A DNA stretch of 64,000 bases from Nitrospira tepida (GTDB taxonomy: Bacteria > Nitrospirota > Nitrospiria > Nitrospirales > Nitrospiraceae). Below are positions 1 to 8,518 of the stretch, piece by piece. Below the pieces are notes generated by a model. That model was not told the origin of the DNA and did no database searches. It saw nothing but the letters and a program-made list of their open reading frames with translations. Every line of letters starts with the position of its first letter. Position 1 is the stretch's first letter. The translations under genes and the position numbers were made by a program. The stretch covers positions 124,001 through 188,000 of the forward strand of contig NZ_OX365700.1 in assembly GCF_947241125.1 (NCBI RefSeq). The letters are read 5' to 3'.

Positions 1-842
1 CTCATATTCGTGCCACACTGGACGACGGCGTCCAGTGCATTGTCACGCGTGGCCAGCATGTCCAGTATGGCCTTCTCCTTGGCCCAGTCCGGAACATGTG
101 CGATATGCAGAGCATTGGCGCAAGAAAAGCCTACGCTCGCCACCACCTCGAACCCCAGGTCTTGGAACATGCGCGTGGCGTGCTCGTTTCCTTTCTTGTC
201 GAACGGTGTCAAGATCCCGATGCGCCTCGCCTGATACTTTCGCAGCGCGGCGACGACGGCCTCATGCCAGGTGGCCCATGGCAATCTCGAGTGCTCCTCG
301 ATCTCAGCCATAGGTTCTTTTACTTGTTCGATGCCGCACAGAATATGTTCCAAGCTCATGCCCATAAGCATGTATTGCGGCTCCGCCAACAGCGCCGTAT
401 CAACCGCGGCCTTCAATCCGCCCAAGAACTGCTTCTGATACTCCAAGAGATCTGCCTCGGTTTCTAACGTCGGCTTCGGCGTGATGACATTGGACGTGTG
501 CAGGCCGACCCCTCTGAGTGTCTGTGGATTCCTGCCAATAATGCTCCAAAGCTCGTGCTCCATGCTGGTATTCGTAGCGGGGACAATCAGACCGAACTTT
601 CTTCTGAAGCTCCTCACATCAGGATATCCGCGGGAGGAGTCGATCTCGCCGAAGTGTTCGGCTGTCCTGCCGTTGTGAATGACGCCGGAAGGAGCCAGAG
701 CAGGCATCGGCGGACGGTTCACATCCGGTATGTTGATCGTCTTCCCGGACAGTGGGCCGATGACCTTCTGGGGTCCATGGTGGCTCGCGTGCTGATGCTC
801 TCCCATCATGACCAGTGCCTCGCATTCGGCGACAGTTTTCAC
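1..842 (-). CDS. Arylmalonate decarboxylase / maleate isomerase family protein (partial, C-terminus off window)
   Basis: The minus strand is open from a GTG at 842 to the window edge, about 280 codons. After about 75 residues of unrelated N-terminal sequence it shows the family start GLIVPATNTSMEHELW, then VGLHTSN, LMGMSLEH and RRIGILTPF, and close to the edge VVQCGTNM. The order matches the Asp/Glu racemase-like fold of arylmalonate decarboxylase and maleate cis-trans isomerase. The late cysteine in QCGTN corresponds to the C-terminal catalytic cysteine. The first active-site position reads MGMS with glycine, as in the decarboxylases, rather than the second cysteine of the racemase and isomerase members. 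Substrate cannot be read from sequence. The start is uncertain: ATG codons at 809 and 806 are alternatives. An AT-rich promoter-like stretch lies just upstream of 842. Confidence 0.75.
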   Translation of the reverse strand, partial: MKTVAECEALVMMGEHQHASHHGPQKVIGPLSGKTINIPDVNRPPMPALAPSGVIHNGRTAEHFGEIDSSRGYPDVRSFRRKFGLIVPATNTSMEHELWSIIGRNPQTLRGVGLHTSNVITPKPTLETEADLLEYQKQFLGGLKAAVDTALLAEPQYMLMGMSLEHILCGIEQVKEPMAEIEEHSRLPWATWHEAVVAALRKYQARRIGILTPFDKKGNEHATRMFQDLGFEVVASVGFSCANALHIAHVPDWAKEKAILDMLATRDNALDAVVQCGTNM

Positions 843-1366
843 CTGTACTCAACTCGGCTCTATAATAGTGGGCGGGAAAGTCCCTGAAAGGCAAGAGGGC
901 ATAAGCAGTTGGTCCAGGTGACAGGCCGGGATAAGTACGCGGCGGATAGTCTGATGTGCCGGAGCCAATGCGCGGGCGATAGCGCCTGTTTAGCCCTTTG
1001 CCAAGAGCGAACCGAGAAGTGCGAGGCCCTGTGCAAGCAGCTCTTTCAGTGCGAGTGACGGGTGTTGGCCTACAGGATCGCGCCAGTTTGGCCGTCCCAC
1101 TGTGTGGCCTTCACTCCGTCATGCTCCTTCTGCAACGATGCCCTGCCAAGCCTCCCGCCTCCGCCGTCCGATTTCCCATCACAAGCGGTTCCCATACCAG
1201 CCTGCCAACCACCCACCAGCGAATCCTGATCTGGGAGGATCCTTCGTTGCGTACCGCCCGTTCCCCTATCGACGCGGCGGAGCGCCGGGTTCCGGGTTGA
1301 GGGTCGAAGTTCGACGGTGCCCTTGTCAGGCGTGACGAGCGATCGCTTGCAATGTACCGATACGCC
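843..1366. other. Intergenic stretch without a recognisable gene
   Basis: About 520 bases between two minus-strand genes. Reading frames here have no family resemblance and no credible ribosome binding sites. I see no hairpin-plus-T-tract terminator and no RNA gene. It must hold the promoter of the upstream partial gene. Confidence 0.4.
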
Positions 1367-2002
1367 TCATCTTTTTATCAGCCACACCTTCTCCTTGGCT
1401 GGACATTTGCCCTTCAATCCACCGGATACCTCTCTGCTCTCGAGGAGCGTGAGATCATAATGCGCGGCATAATGCCGCGTGACTTCCTCGTTGCTCACTG
1501 AAAACGGAGGACCGTCCATCATGCGTTGGTCATACTCATAGCAAATCAGCAACTGCGGAGCCTTGCCTGTCATCGTTGTGAGGTGCGCGGCATAGCGATC
1601 GCGCATTTCTTCGGGGAAGGCCACCAACGCGGCCCGATCATAGACGGTATCGACCGGGCCGAGTCTCTCTCCGGACAGCGCAAAGATGTCGCCGACAAAT
1701 ACGTCAAGCTGTGGTGCGCTCCACCGCTCCACTTGGCCGGTCGCCGATATGGCTGGTTGCTGGCCCAATTCCGTGAATAACTGCTCAATGGCCAGTCGGC
1801 TCAATTCGGCTCCCGCCACCCGATAGCCGTTGGAGAGTAGCCAAGAAATATCCAGAGTCTTCCCGCACAATGGGACAAAAATCCGGCTGCCTTTGGCTAC
1901 GCCAAGCTCACGAAAGTGCTCCACGAGCAGTGGATTGGCCTTACTTTCGTGAAAGGCAATCTCATTCTTCTCCCACCTTTGGTGCCAAAAACTTGGGTCC
2001 AT
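1367..2002 (-). CDS. tpm: Thiopurine S-methyltransferase
   Basis: 211 residues, the usual length of bacterial TPMT. The family opening MDPSFWHQRWEKNEIAFHE is intact, followed by the SAM-binding region FVPLCGKTLDISWLL (about residues 43-57), the acidic loop with GAELS, and YDRAALVAFP near residue 120. It transfers methyl from S-adenosylmethionine to thiopurines and, in bacteria, to selenium or tellurium compounds. The enzyme is cytoplasmic. I chose the ATG at 2002 because AAGAGG sits at proper distance upstream and the family starts there; the frame stays open 26 codons further upstream. It stands alone, in the same direction as the PEBP gene. Confidence 0.93.
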   Translation of the reverse strand: MDPSFWHQRWEKNEIAFHESKANPLLVEHFRELGVAKGSRIFVPLCGKTLDISWLLSNGYRVAGAELSRLAIEQLFTELGQQPAISATGQVERWSAPQLDVFVGDIFALSGERLGPVDTVYDRAALVAFPEEMRDRYAAHLTTMTGKAPQLLICYEYDQRMMDGPPFSVSNEEVTRHYAAHYDLTLLESREVSGGLKGKCPAKEKVWLIKR

Positions 2003-2140
2003 CTTCAATCCTCTTGATGCATGACGATTGAGCCTACCGATCCGCATGGTACATGAAGCAGGGTTGGGTATTGCTATCACACATTGCGCTGAAACCGCGA
2101 CGGTGTCGCCCTCAGAATCGGCAGACCTGCCAGCGGATCC

Positions 2141-2596
2141 CTATTTCCTGCTGTATGTCCCCATCACCTCCGCCTGTCCAAGAATATGGCTCTGCATGGC
2201 CTTCTCCAGATCTTTCTTCGTCGTGCTTGGCGACAGGTTGAGGGTCGTATCCAGCGCGTACAATTTAAAGAAATAGCGGTGAGTGCCGGAGGGTGGACAG
2301 GGCCCTCCATAGCCGACGCGTCGAAAGTCCGATGTGCCCTGCTTTAAGCCGTTCGGGAGGGCATCTCGCTTCGGCACGTTTTCCTCAAGGGCTCGGGCCG
2401 TCACCGGGATATTCCACGCGACCCAATGCACCCAGATCCCCATCGGAGCGTCCGGGTCATCCGCGATCAGAGCCAAGCTCTTTGTTCCGTCGGGAACATC
2501 AGACCAGCTCAACGGAGGCGACATATCCTGGCCGTCACACGTGTATTGTTTCGGAATCATTCCCCCTGCCTGAAATGCGGAGCTGGTGAGTTTCAT
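2141..2596 (-). CDS. YbhB/YbcL family Raf kinase inhibitor-like (PEBP) protein
   Basis: 151 residues. The PEBP signature is complete: YTCDGQDMSPPLSW (about 18-31), then SLALIADDPDAPMG and WVHWVAWNIP, and a later GGPCPPSGTHRYFFKLYALD. These residues form the phosphate- or small-ligand pocket of the family. The physiological ligand in bacteria is unknown. There is no signal peptide, so it is probably cytoplasmic. The start at 2596 is fixed by a strong AAAGGAGG eight bases upstream. The gene ends with LGQAEVMGTYSRK, the normal family C-terminus. Confidence 0.92.
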   Translation of the reverse strand: MKLTSSAFQAGGMIPKQYTCDGQDMSPPLSWSDVPDGTKSLALIADDPDAPMGIWVHWVAWNIPVTARALEENVPKRDALPNGLKQGTSDFRRVGYGGPCPPSGTHRYFFKLYALDTTLNLSPSTTKKDLEKAMQSHILGQAEVMGTYSRK

Positions 2597-2634
2597 CGGT
2601 GAACCTCCTTTCCTCTTCAGGAGATCAGGATTCA

Positions 2635-2659
2635 GGGTCAGGTCCTGAAACCACACATT
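2635..2659. repeat. Copy 1 of a GGGTCAGG...CACAT intergenic motif
   Basis: The block GGGTCAGGTCCTGAAACC followed by ACACATT resembles a second intergenic block at 32002-32025 (GGGTCAGG, CTTGTAATCG, CACAT). Both lie in non-coding DNA near gene 5' or 3' ends. I take them as degenerate copies of one dispersed repeat. Two copies in one window is weak support. Confidence 0.35.
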
Positions 2660-2751
2660 CCCAGGAATCAATTGACGCGATCAGACCAGATCTTGCGCCG
2701 CGGTTGAGCCGGCTCAAGTTGATTGGCGGCCGCGATATGTTGAGTGAGATC

Positions 2752-2975
2752 TTAGGCAGGGACGTTGATGCATTCAACTTGGCTGCTCGGCTGCGGGATC
2801 GGAAGGCCGTCGGCCCTGAGCCCTTCCCAATGAGATTCACTGGCCTCCCGGAGCAAGGATTCTGTCTCGGTTACGGTGTCGCCGGTGACCACGCAGCCCC
2901 GTAAGTCCGGAGCGTATGCCGTAGAGTCGGTAGGCGCGTTCTCGCGTGGTCTCAAATGGGAGCGGCATACCGCAT
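2752..2975 (-). pseudogene. HicB-family antitoxin, frameshifted near the N-terminus
   Basis: Residues such as TAYAPDLRGCVVTGDTVTE and WEGLRADGLPIPQP are the hallmark of the HicB partial RNase-H fold (ligand-like beta sheet followed by the helix HWEGLR). The expected N-terminal strand is encoded in another frame: ATG at 2975 gives MRYAAPI and then TGA, while the downstream frame has no ATG before the core. A one-base change near 2950-2955 would reconnect the two. No HicA partner or C-terminal DNA-binding domain is present. It is an orphan remnant, or a real gene with a base missing in the assembly. Confidence 0.65.
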
Positions 2976-3067
2976 GTCATGGCGCGCCACGTGCGCGTAG
3001 CCTTCGCCTGTTCGCTGTATTAGACTGATGAGTCACGGATCAACGACATCTCACCGAGGAGGATGCC

Positions 3068-3463
3068 ATGAGACTAGGATCTGTTGTTCTCGGACTCGTC
3101 CTCTTTGTGGCCAACGGGTTCGTTGGGTGCGAGCCAAGCCAAACCGGAGGCGGAGCAAGGAAAGCCGGAGCGGCGGCCGATGCTCCACTGTTTGCCCCGG
3201 CCAGTTCGGCCGCTCGAATGGCCAATGACGAGGGGGTGGGACACTACCAGCAGGGGCATTGGGATGTGGCAATGGAGCATTTCCAGAAGGCCGTCAAGGC
3301 CGATCCCAATTCGGCCGTCGTGCACTACAACGTCGCGCTGACCTTGGACAAGATGGGCAAACATGACGAGGCCACCGCGTCATTTAAGAAAGCCTTGGAG
3401 TTGGCCCCGAGCGAGCCTGCCATCACGGGCTCGGACATTCTCAAGAAGCACCTGGGGATGTAA
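3068..3463 (+). CDS. TPR-containing lipoprotein
   Basis: 131 residues. An N-terminal hydrophobic signal ends in FVGC, a plausible lipobox with the lipidated cysteine at residue 21. After a linker, residues about 55-120 form tetratricopeptide repeats (GHYQQGHWDVAMEHFQKAVKADPNS, then VHYNVALTLDKMGKHDEA). The consensus residues G, Y, A and P are in place. It probably acts as a small protein-interaction module in the periplasm or anchored to the outer membrane. GAGGAGG precedes the ATG. No neighbour explains its partner. Function beyond TPR scaffolding is unknown. Confidence 0.8.
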   Translation: MRLGSVVLGLVLFVANGFVGCEPSQTGGGARKAGAAADAPLFAPASSAARMANDEGVGHYQQGHWDVAMEHFQKAVKADPNSAVVHYNVALTLDKMGKHDEATASFKKALELAPSEPAITGSDILKKHLGM

Positions 3464-3549
3464 GCAAGAAGGCCGCCGGGGGTTCGCTCCACGATAATCA
3501 GGGCCAGTCTGCTTCTCTCAAGGATCGCAACACAGATTGCCGCAACCTG

Positions 3550-4608
3550 TTACATCCGGGCTTCGAGCACCAGGTTGAACGGCGTCTGGGTCGCGCGGCG
3601 AAAAGTCCGAAAGCCCGCCTTTTGGAACACAGCCCTCAGCCGCGCTTCTCCGGCCTGCGCTCCGAGCGCCGCCCTCCCCTCTTCCGACAACGAGTGCGCG
3701 CAACAGATGGCGGTGGAGGCGGCATAGTAGAGGCGACCGACAGGGGTGAGGTTGTCTTCGACCCGATCGTGGGCAAAGGGCTCGACCAGCATCACCGTGC
3801 CCTCTTCGGCGAGGGCCGCTGCGGCATGCTGCGCGGCGGCGACGGGATCGCCCATGTCGTGGAGGCAATCGAAGAAACAGATCAGATCGAACCCCTGCGG
3901 CGGATACGACTGCGCGGTCGCGACCTCGAACGTCACGGAGAGACCGGCGTTTGCGCGCCGCGCCTGCTCCTGGGCCGCCGCAACGGATTCTTCGTGGTTG
4001 TCGAATCCCCAAAATCGTGAGTTCGGAAAGGCGGCGGCCATCAGCAAGGTCGAATGGCCGTGCCCGCAGCCGATGTCGGCGACCTTCGCGCCCTGTTTCA
4101 GCTTCTCGATCACGCCCGGCAAGGCCGGCAGCCAGGCTTGCAGGAGCGATCCGCGATAACAATTTCGGTAGAAGGCCGCGACGCCGCACGACAGCCGCTC
4201 GTGGTGGTCGCCCCAGGCGATGCCCTCTCCCGTCCGAAACGCCCGGGCGACCTTGTCTTCGTCGAACCACATGGAGGCCGGCACGTTCCAGGCCGGCGGG
4301 AGGAAGAGCGGGCTCTCCTCGTCGGCCAACACCAAGGCCTGTTCGGGCGGAAGTTCATAGGTCTCGCTCGTGGCATGGTACCGGACATAGCCGCCCGCCG
4401 CCTGGCTGTTCAGCCATTCGCGCAGGTAGCGTTCGTCGCAGCCGGCGCGCTGCGCGACTTCCCGCGGGCTCAGCGGGCCGGCGCCGGCCATGGCCTTGTA
4501 CAGGCCCAGCCGGTGGCCGAGCGACACCATGACGCCGCCATAACTTGCAGACAGATCGTTGACGGCCCGTTCCAAGAACTGGTCGAGCGCTTGTTGATTG
4601 ATCGGCAT
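3550..4608 (-). CDS. Class I SAM-dependent methyltransferase with N-terminal winged helix
   Basis: 352 residues. The N-terminal part (LGHRLGLYKAM, LSPREVAQRAGCDERYLREWL) is a winged-helix dimerisation domain as in O-methyltransferases and Rv2258c-like enzymes. The catalytic half begins with VADIGCGHGHSTLLMA (about 180-195, SAM motif I), followed by FWGFDNHEES and FDLICFFDCLHDMGDP. The substrate is not evident. The ATG at 4608 follows AAAGGAGG at ideal spacing. The gene is divergent from the GlxA-type regulator at 4702, so that regulator may control it (inference). Confidence 0.88.
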   Translation of the reverse strand: MPINQQALDQFLERAVNDLSASYGGVMVSLGHRLGLYKAMAGAGPLSPREVAQRAGCDERYLREWLNSQAAGGYVRYHATSETYELPPEQALVLADEESPLFLPPAWNVPASMWFDEDKVARAFRTGEGIAWGDHHERLSCGVAAFYRNCYRGSLLQAWLPALPGVIEKLKQGAKVADIGCGHGHSTLLMAAAFPNSRFWGFDNHEESVAAAQEQARRANAGLSVTFEVATAQSYPPQGFDLICFFDCLHDMGDPVAAAQHAAAALAEEGTVMLVEPFAHDRVEDNLTPVGRLYYAASTAICCAHSLSEEGRAALGAQAGEARLRAVFQKAGFRTFRRATQTPFNLVLEARM

Positions 4609-4701
4609 GTGGTCCTCCTTTGGTGAATCAACCATGATGCCGTATCCTATGGGTTGCGACGACGGAAGGGCAGGGCTAGACTGGCCACTTTCGGTTCATT
4701 T

Positions 4702-5781
4702 ATGCCATCCCCCGCAACCGCACAGCCACATTCCGACCCTCGGCACGTCAGCCTGGTTGTGATCCCAGAGGTGATGGTGTCGCCTTTGAGCGGCATGTAT
4801 GACGTGCTCACCTGTTTCGAGTTCCTTGGGAGCTTAGACGAGGCGGTGCCGTCGTCAGCTCCCTTTCGGGTGGAGTTTGTCTCGACCAGGGGCGGGCGGG
4901 TGGAGACGGCAAGCGGACTGCCTGTTGAAGTGCACCGATCGCTGGGCGAGGTCACTTCGACCGAGATCGTGATCGTCCCTTCCCTCCTGGTCGAGCATGG
5001 CGACTGGGTGCCGGGACGCCATGCCGAGATGGTGCGATGGCTCCTGGAGATGAACCGCAGGGGTGCGCTGCTCTGCTCGGCCTGCTCGGGCGTCCTGTTG
5101 CTGGCTGAAACGGGGCTGCTGGACGGAGAAGATGCGACGATCCACTGGGCCTATGCGCCCACATTCCGCAAGAATTTCCCCGCCGTTCGACTGTCCCTTG
5201 AGAAAGTGCTCGTGGCTTCGGGGGAGCGGGCGCAATTCGTGATGGCCGGCGCGTCCGCCTCCTGGCATGATTTGGTGCTGTACCTCGTGGCCAGATTCGT
5301 CGGGCCGACCGCGGCTCAGGCAATCTCCAAATTCATGCTTCTCCAGTGGCACCAGGACGGCCAGACGCCATACATCGCGTTTCGACCGAGTCTCGACCAT
5401 GGGGACGCCATGGTGCTCGCGACGCAGGAATGGCTGGCAGGCCATTTCTCCGTGGCCAAACCCGTCGAAGAGGCGGTGAAACGGTCCGGGCTCCCCGAGC
5501 GAAGTTTCAACCGGCGGTTCACCCAGGCGACGGGCTATTCACCGATGGCCTACATCCAGAACCTGCGTGTGCATGAGGCCAAGCGCCGGCTCGAACGGAC
5601 GGAGGAGGCAATCGATGAGATCAGTTGGAACGTCGGCTACGAGGACCCGGCGTTCTTTCGGCGACTGTTCAAGCGCCTGACCGGGATCACCCCGGGCGCG
5701 TACCGCCGCAAGTTCAAGGTGCCCCTTGTGACGACAAATACGCTGCCATCAGGACAAACGGGGGCGTTATCTCGTTCATAG
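4702..5781 (+). CDS. GlxA-family transcriptional regulator (DJ-1/PfpI domain plus AraC HTH)
   Basis: About 359 residues. The first 200 form a DJ-1/PfpI-like domain with the nucleophile-elbow region LLCSACSGVLLLAETGLLDG near residues 122-140. The C-terminal 100 residues are an AraC-type double helix-turn-helix (VEEAVKRSGLPERSFNRRFTQATG, then IDEISWNVGYEDPAFFRRLFKRLTGITPGAYRR, given here only as landmarks). Such proteins sense small molecules and bind DNA. The start is unclear: ATG 4702 lacks an obvious ribosome site, and a TTG at 4654 would add 16 residues. Its divergent partner is the methyltransferase ending at 4608. Confidence 0.9.
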   Translation: MPSPATAQPHSDPRHVSLVVIPEVMVSPLSGMYDVLTCFEFLGSLDEAVPSSAPFRVEFVSTRGGRVETASGLPVEVHRSLGEVTSTEIVIVPSLLVEHGDWVPGRHAEMVRWLLEMNRRGALLCSACSGVLLLAETGLLDGEDATIHWAYAPTFRKNFPAVRLSLEKVLVASGERAQFVMAGASASWHDLVLYLVARFVGPTAAQAISKFMLLQWHQDGQTPYIAFRPSLDHGDAMVLATQEWLAGHFSVAKPVEEAVKRSGLPERSFNRRFTQATGYSPMAYIQNLRVHEAKRRLERTEEAIDEISWNVGYEDPAFFRRLFKRLTGITPGAYRRKFKVPLVTTNTLPSGQTGALSRS

Positions 5782-5944
5782 GCCCCGTTTCCAGTCGAGA
5801 ACCGACAATGGGGCAAGGGGGACAGAACCTTCTCCGGCGCTTGCCGAGTGATGGATCCGTGTCCGACTTTGCAGGAGACTGGCCGGAGCAGGCTTACTAG
5901 CCGGTAATGAGGAATGTCTACGGCATAAATCAGGAGGCACACCA

Positions 5945-6418
5945 ATGCGCAAGCGAATCATCGCCGAAGTCCAGAAAGAAAGCGTATCGGCTGAACAGGA
6001 GTGGTTGAATGTGGAGGGGATCGCGGAAGTGGAAATCACCTCAGAGGACGCCGCTCATCCGATTGAGTCCGCATTGCTGGGCGGTCGGGCTTCGGGGTGG
6101 CGTGCTGCAGGGCCTGGAAAACAGACAATCCGGCTTCTCTTCGACCATCCGCAACGACTACGGCGGATCTGGATGAATTTTGTGGAGCCCGGAGCCGAAC
6201 GTACGCAAGAGTACGTCTTGCGCTGGTCGTCGGATCGTGGGCAGTCCTTCCGGGAAATCGTGCGGCAGCAGTGGAACTTCAGTCCACAGGGCGCAACGAG
6301 CGAGATAGAAGATCATCATGTCGAACTTCCGGCGGTCACGGTGCTCGAATTGAGCATCATTCCGGACATCAGTGGAGGGAATGCGCCCGCGTCATTGGCA
6401 CAGTTGCGGCTTGCGTAA
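5945..6418 (+). CDS. Hypothetical protein with discoidin-like beta-sandwich character
   Basis: 157 residues, preceded by AGGAGG. There is no signal peptide. The pattern of a WRAAGPGKQTIRLLFDHPQRLRRIWMNF-like stretch (about 50-75), then a strand YVLRWSSDRG and a closing LELSIIPDIS, is like galactose-binding or F5/8 type C-like beta sandwiches in which a loss-of-contact ligand surface is formed by loops. That resemblance is my reading of secondary-structure pattern only. I do not recognise a named family. It stands alone between the GlxA regulator and the membrane hydrolase. Confidence 0.7.
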   Translation: MRKRIIAEVQKESVSAEQEWLNVEGIAEVEITSEDAAHPIESALLGGRASGWRAAGPGKQTIRLLFDHPQRLRRIWMNFVEPGAERTQEYVLRWSSDRGQSFREIVRQQWNFSPQGATSEIEDHHVELPAVTVLELSIIPDISGGNAPASLAQLRLA

Positions 6419-6544
6419 CCCCGCCCTCAACTGGCTGCCCAACCGCATGGCTCTTGGATGCCTGAAACCATCTCGCGGCGCGTGGCGGGCCTGACCATTC
6501 TCCATGACGGGTCGTCATGACTGAGCCGTTCACCTGACGAGCAG

Positions 6545-7099
6545 ATGGATATCGTTTCCCACGGGCTTTGGGGCGCGCTTGCGTTCGGTCGAAAGAGCCG
6601 ATCGAGTTTTTGGCTGGCGTTCGGGATCGGCGTCGCTCCGGATCTCCTGTCGTTCGGAATTCTTTGGACGGCGGCCATGGTCGGGCTTGAAGACACACCC
6701 GATTTCAGCCATGGCACTCCCCCCGAATCTTCCATCCCGCTCTATGTGCACCATCTCTACAACGTCACCCATAGCGCCGTCGTGTTCCTGATCGTATTTC
6801 TCGCCGTGTGGTTCTTTCTGAAGCGGCCGCTCTGGGAGCTCGCCGCCTGGGGTCTGCACGTGCTGGTCGACGTGCCCACGCATTCGCATGCCTTCTTTCC
6901 GACGCCGGTCCTGTGGCCGCTCGTCGATTGGAAGTTCAACGGGTGGCAATGGATGACGCCGGCCATCCTCATCCCCAACTTTGTGCTGCTGTCGCTGCTC
7001 TATGCCTGGTACTTCTCGCGACGGTATTGGATGAGCAGGCAGAAACATACGGTGCAAAAGGCTGTTCTCGACCATTTCGAGGAAAGACCATGGTCGTAA
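6545..7099 (+). CDS. YdjM-like membrane-bound metal-dependent hydrolase (PF04307-type)
   Basis: 184 residues with four or so hydrophobic segments. Family features are the opening MDIVSHGLWGALAFG, the APDLLSF aspartate, YVHHLYNVTHSAVVF and the conserved HVLVDVPTHS motif near residues 108-117. His and Asp residues in these motifs are the presumed metal ligands. Members are inner-membrane proteins of unclear substrate (YdjM in E. coli is LexA-regulated). The ribosome site is weak. The preceding 126 bases carry no gene. Confidence 0.8.
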   Translation: MDIVSHGLWGALAFGRKSRSSFWLAFGIGVAPDLLSFGILWTAAMVGLEDTPDFSHGTPPESSIPLYVHHLYNVTHSAVVFLIVFLAVWFFLKRPLWELAAWGLHVLVDVPTHSHAFFPTPVLWPLVDWKFNGWQWMTPAILIPNFVLLSLLYAWYFSRRYWMSRQKHTVQKAVLDHFEERPWS

Positions 7100-7304
7100 G
7101 GAGCGGTCACGGCCGATGCGGACTGGGTTATGGGCAGCGAGGTCCGACCTGATCGAGGATGGACGGCGGACCGCTTCCGCTCGGATCGCCAACCGGTTTG
7201 CAGGAGACCCCCTGCACGGGGGCGTCGGCGTTCTCGGCCGGGTTGTTACGGGTTGTTACCGGGAGGAATCGACCTCTGGGGTATGGAGACGGAGCGTGAT
7301 CGAA

Positions 7305-7333
7305 CGGGGGACACCTGAGTCAGGCGTCCCCCG
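7305..7333. terminator. Inverted-repeat hairpin downstream of the RRM gene
   Basis: The arms CGGGGGAC-A-CCTGA and TCAGG-C-GTCCCCCG pair almost perfectly around a single G. It lies 17 bases past the stop codon of the minus-strand RNA-binding protein gene. There is no T tract on either side, so it may be a factor-dependent terminator or an mRNA 3'-end stabiliser. Confidence 0.5.
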
Positions 7334-7349
7334 CTTGTAGCCTGTCGCG

Positions 7350-7655
7350 TTAGAAGCGGTTGCGCCGGCCGAAATCGTTGCCACGTCCGCTATCGCCGGA
7401 GCGCGGCTCCTGCGGCTTGGCTTCGTTCACGGTCAGGGACCGCCCGTCCATCTGTGTGCCGTTTAAGGCGGTCATCGCCGTTCGGGCTTCCTCAGATGTG
7501 GCCATTTCGACAAACCCGAAGCCTCGGGACTGTCCGGTGAACTTGTCGGTGATCACACGGGCCGACTCGACAGTGCCGTGCGATGCGAACAAGGTGGTGA
7601 GTTCCGTTTCGGTCGCCGCGTAGGGCAACCCGCCGACATAAAGTTTTGAACCCAT
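7350..7655 (-). CDS. RNA recognition motif (RRM) RNA-binding protein
   Basis: 101 residues with one RRM: RNP2 is KLYVGGLPYA at the N-terminus and RNP1 is SRGFGFVEM near residues 42-50, with the aromatic residues that stack on RNA. After the RRM come about 20 polar residues rich in Arg, Gly and Asp (SGDSGRGNDFGRRNRF). This is the glycine-rich RNA-binding type found in cyanobacteria, Nitrospirae and proteobacteria. It is often cold-regulated. AAGGAGG fixes the ATG at 7655. Confidence 0.95.
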   Translation of the reverse strand: MGSKLYVGGLPYAATETELTTLFASHGTVESARVITDKFTGQSRGFGFVEMATSEEARTAMTALNGTQMDGRSLTVNEAKPQEPRSGDSGRGNDFGRRNRF

Positions 7656-8077
7656 GGGGGTTCCTCCTTCTGATGATGATATTGTCGGAGACGCGAGAAG
7701 AACTTCACGAGGGGAAGGAGAGGCCAGAAGACGCAATCGAGGAGGCGGCTTAGGTCAGACTTCCGATCAGATTCTCGGTAACCACAACATCGTGATGGGC
7801 CGTTCGATTCTTCATTCCACGCAAGGCCCGCCGCGATGGAACTGTCCTACGCTACCACACCGGTCATGAAATAGCCATACGTTCAGGCGAGCGGCCTGTT
7901 CGGTCTCTTGTTGGGCTGGCCGAACCAGCGGCGGTGTCCTTGGCGTGACCGTCGGCGCCGATCGGTCGCGCGCGCTTCATCGATCCGCGTTCTCCTCCCC
8001 CTTTCTTAGGGACCTGGTTCGCTTTACGCTGGTGTCAGCGGACTGCATTGAGGCCAACCACAAAAGAGGTGTTCGCG
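7656..8077. other. Intergenic region between divergent genes
   Basis: About 420 bases that must contain the promoters of the RRM gene (minus) and of the PGG-repeat protein gene (plus). I find no convincing sigma-70 box pair and no coding frame with family features. Confidence 0.4.
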
Positions 8078-8470
8078 ATGATGCCGTATCCGGAAGCTCG
8101 CCCCAAGGACGAACCGCGTCGGTCGTCCGGTTTCTTCATTCCCGCTGTGTGTCTGGCCGTGCTCGTCTTGCTTCCCTGGAGCGCGATCGCCGGGGCCGAC
8201 GATCGCGCCCCCGCTCAGACCCCTCAGTCGTCGAGCGCTACGGAAGAAACAAGAAAAAAGCTCGATGGACCGAGCAACACGCCTTCGGGCGGGACGCTGC
8301 CTGGGGGACCGGTTCCTGGTGGCACCGTGCCTGGAGGGACTGTTCCCGGCGGGACTCTTCCAGGTGGAACGGTGCCCGGCGGTCCGGCGCCGGGAGGACC
8401 TGTTCCCGGTGGGACCGTCCCAGGCGGCACCGTGCCGGGTGGTCCGGTCCCCGGCGGACCCCTGCCGTAA
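8078..8470 (+). CDS. Exported or membrane-anchored PGG-repeat protein
   Basis: 130 residues. Residues about 18-40 (FFIPAVCLAVLVLLPWSAIAGA) form a signal peptide or anchor ending in a plausible AIAGA cleavage site. After a short Ser/Thr linker the C-terminal half is eleven copies of a five-residue unit of the form (T/P)(V/L/A)PGG. Such repeats are unstructured, collagen- or elastin-like. No enzyme motif is present. AAAGAGG precedes the two ATG codons at 8078 and 8081. The opposite strand is also open through the repeat and gives a Pro-rich product, which I reject. Function unknown. Confidence 0.7.
   Translation: MMPYPEARPKDEPRRSSGFFIPAVCLAVLVLLPWSAIAGADDRAPAQTPQSSSATEETRKKLDGPSNTPSGGTLPGGPVPGGTVPGGTVPGGTLPGGTVPGGPAPGGPVPGGTVPGGTVPGGPVPGGPLP
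8288..8468 (+). repeat. In-frame 15-base tandem repeat encoding (T/P)(V/L)PGG
   Basis: About twelve degenerate 15-base units with the core CCXGGNGGNACNGTN. The units differ at synonymous positions, so the repeat is old enough to have drifted or is kept by selection on the protein. Copy number is likely to vary between strains. Confidence 0.85.
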
Positions 8471-8518
8471 TTTCACGCCATTCACGGTGACCTTCCTGCG
8501 TCATTCATAGGACTTGCT

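Noticed and set aside
8224-8430. Minus-strand frame with PPGTVPPGT repeats
   Set aside because: Mirror of the plus-strand PGG repeat; the plus frame has a signal sequence and ribosome site.
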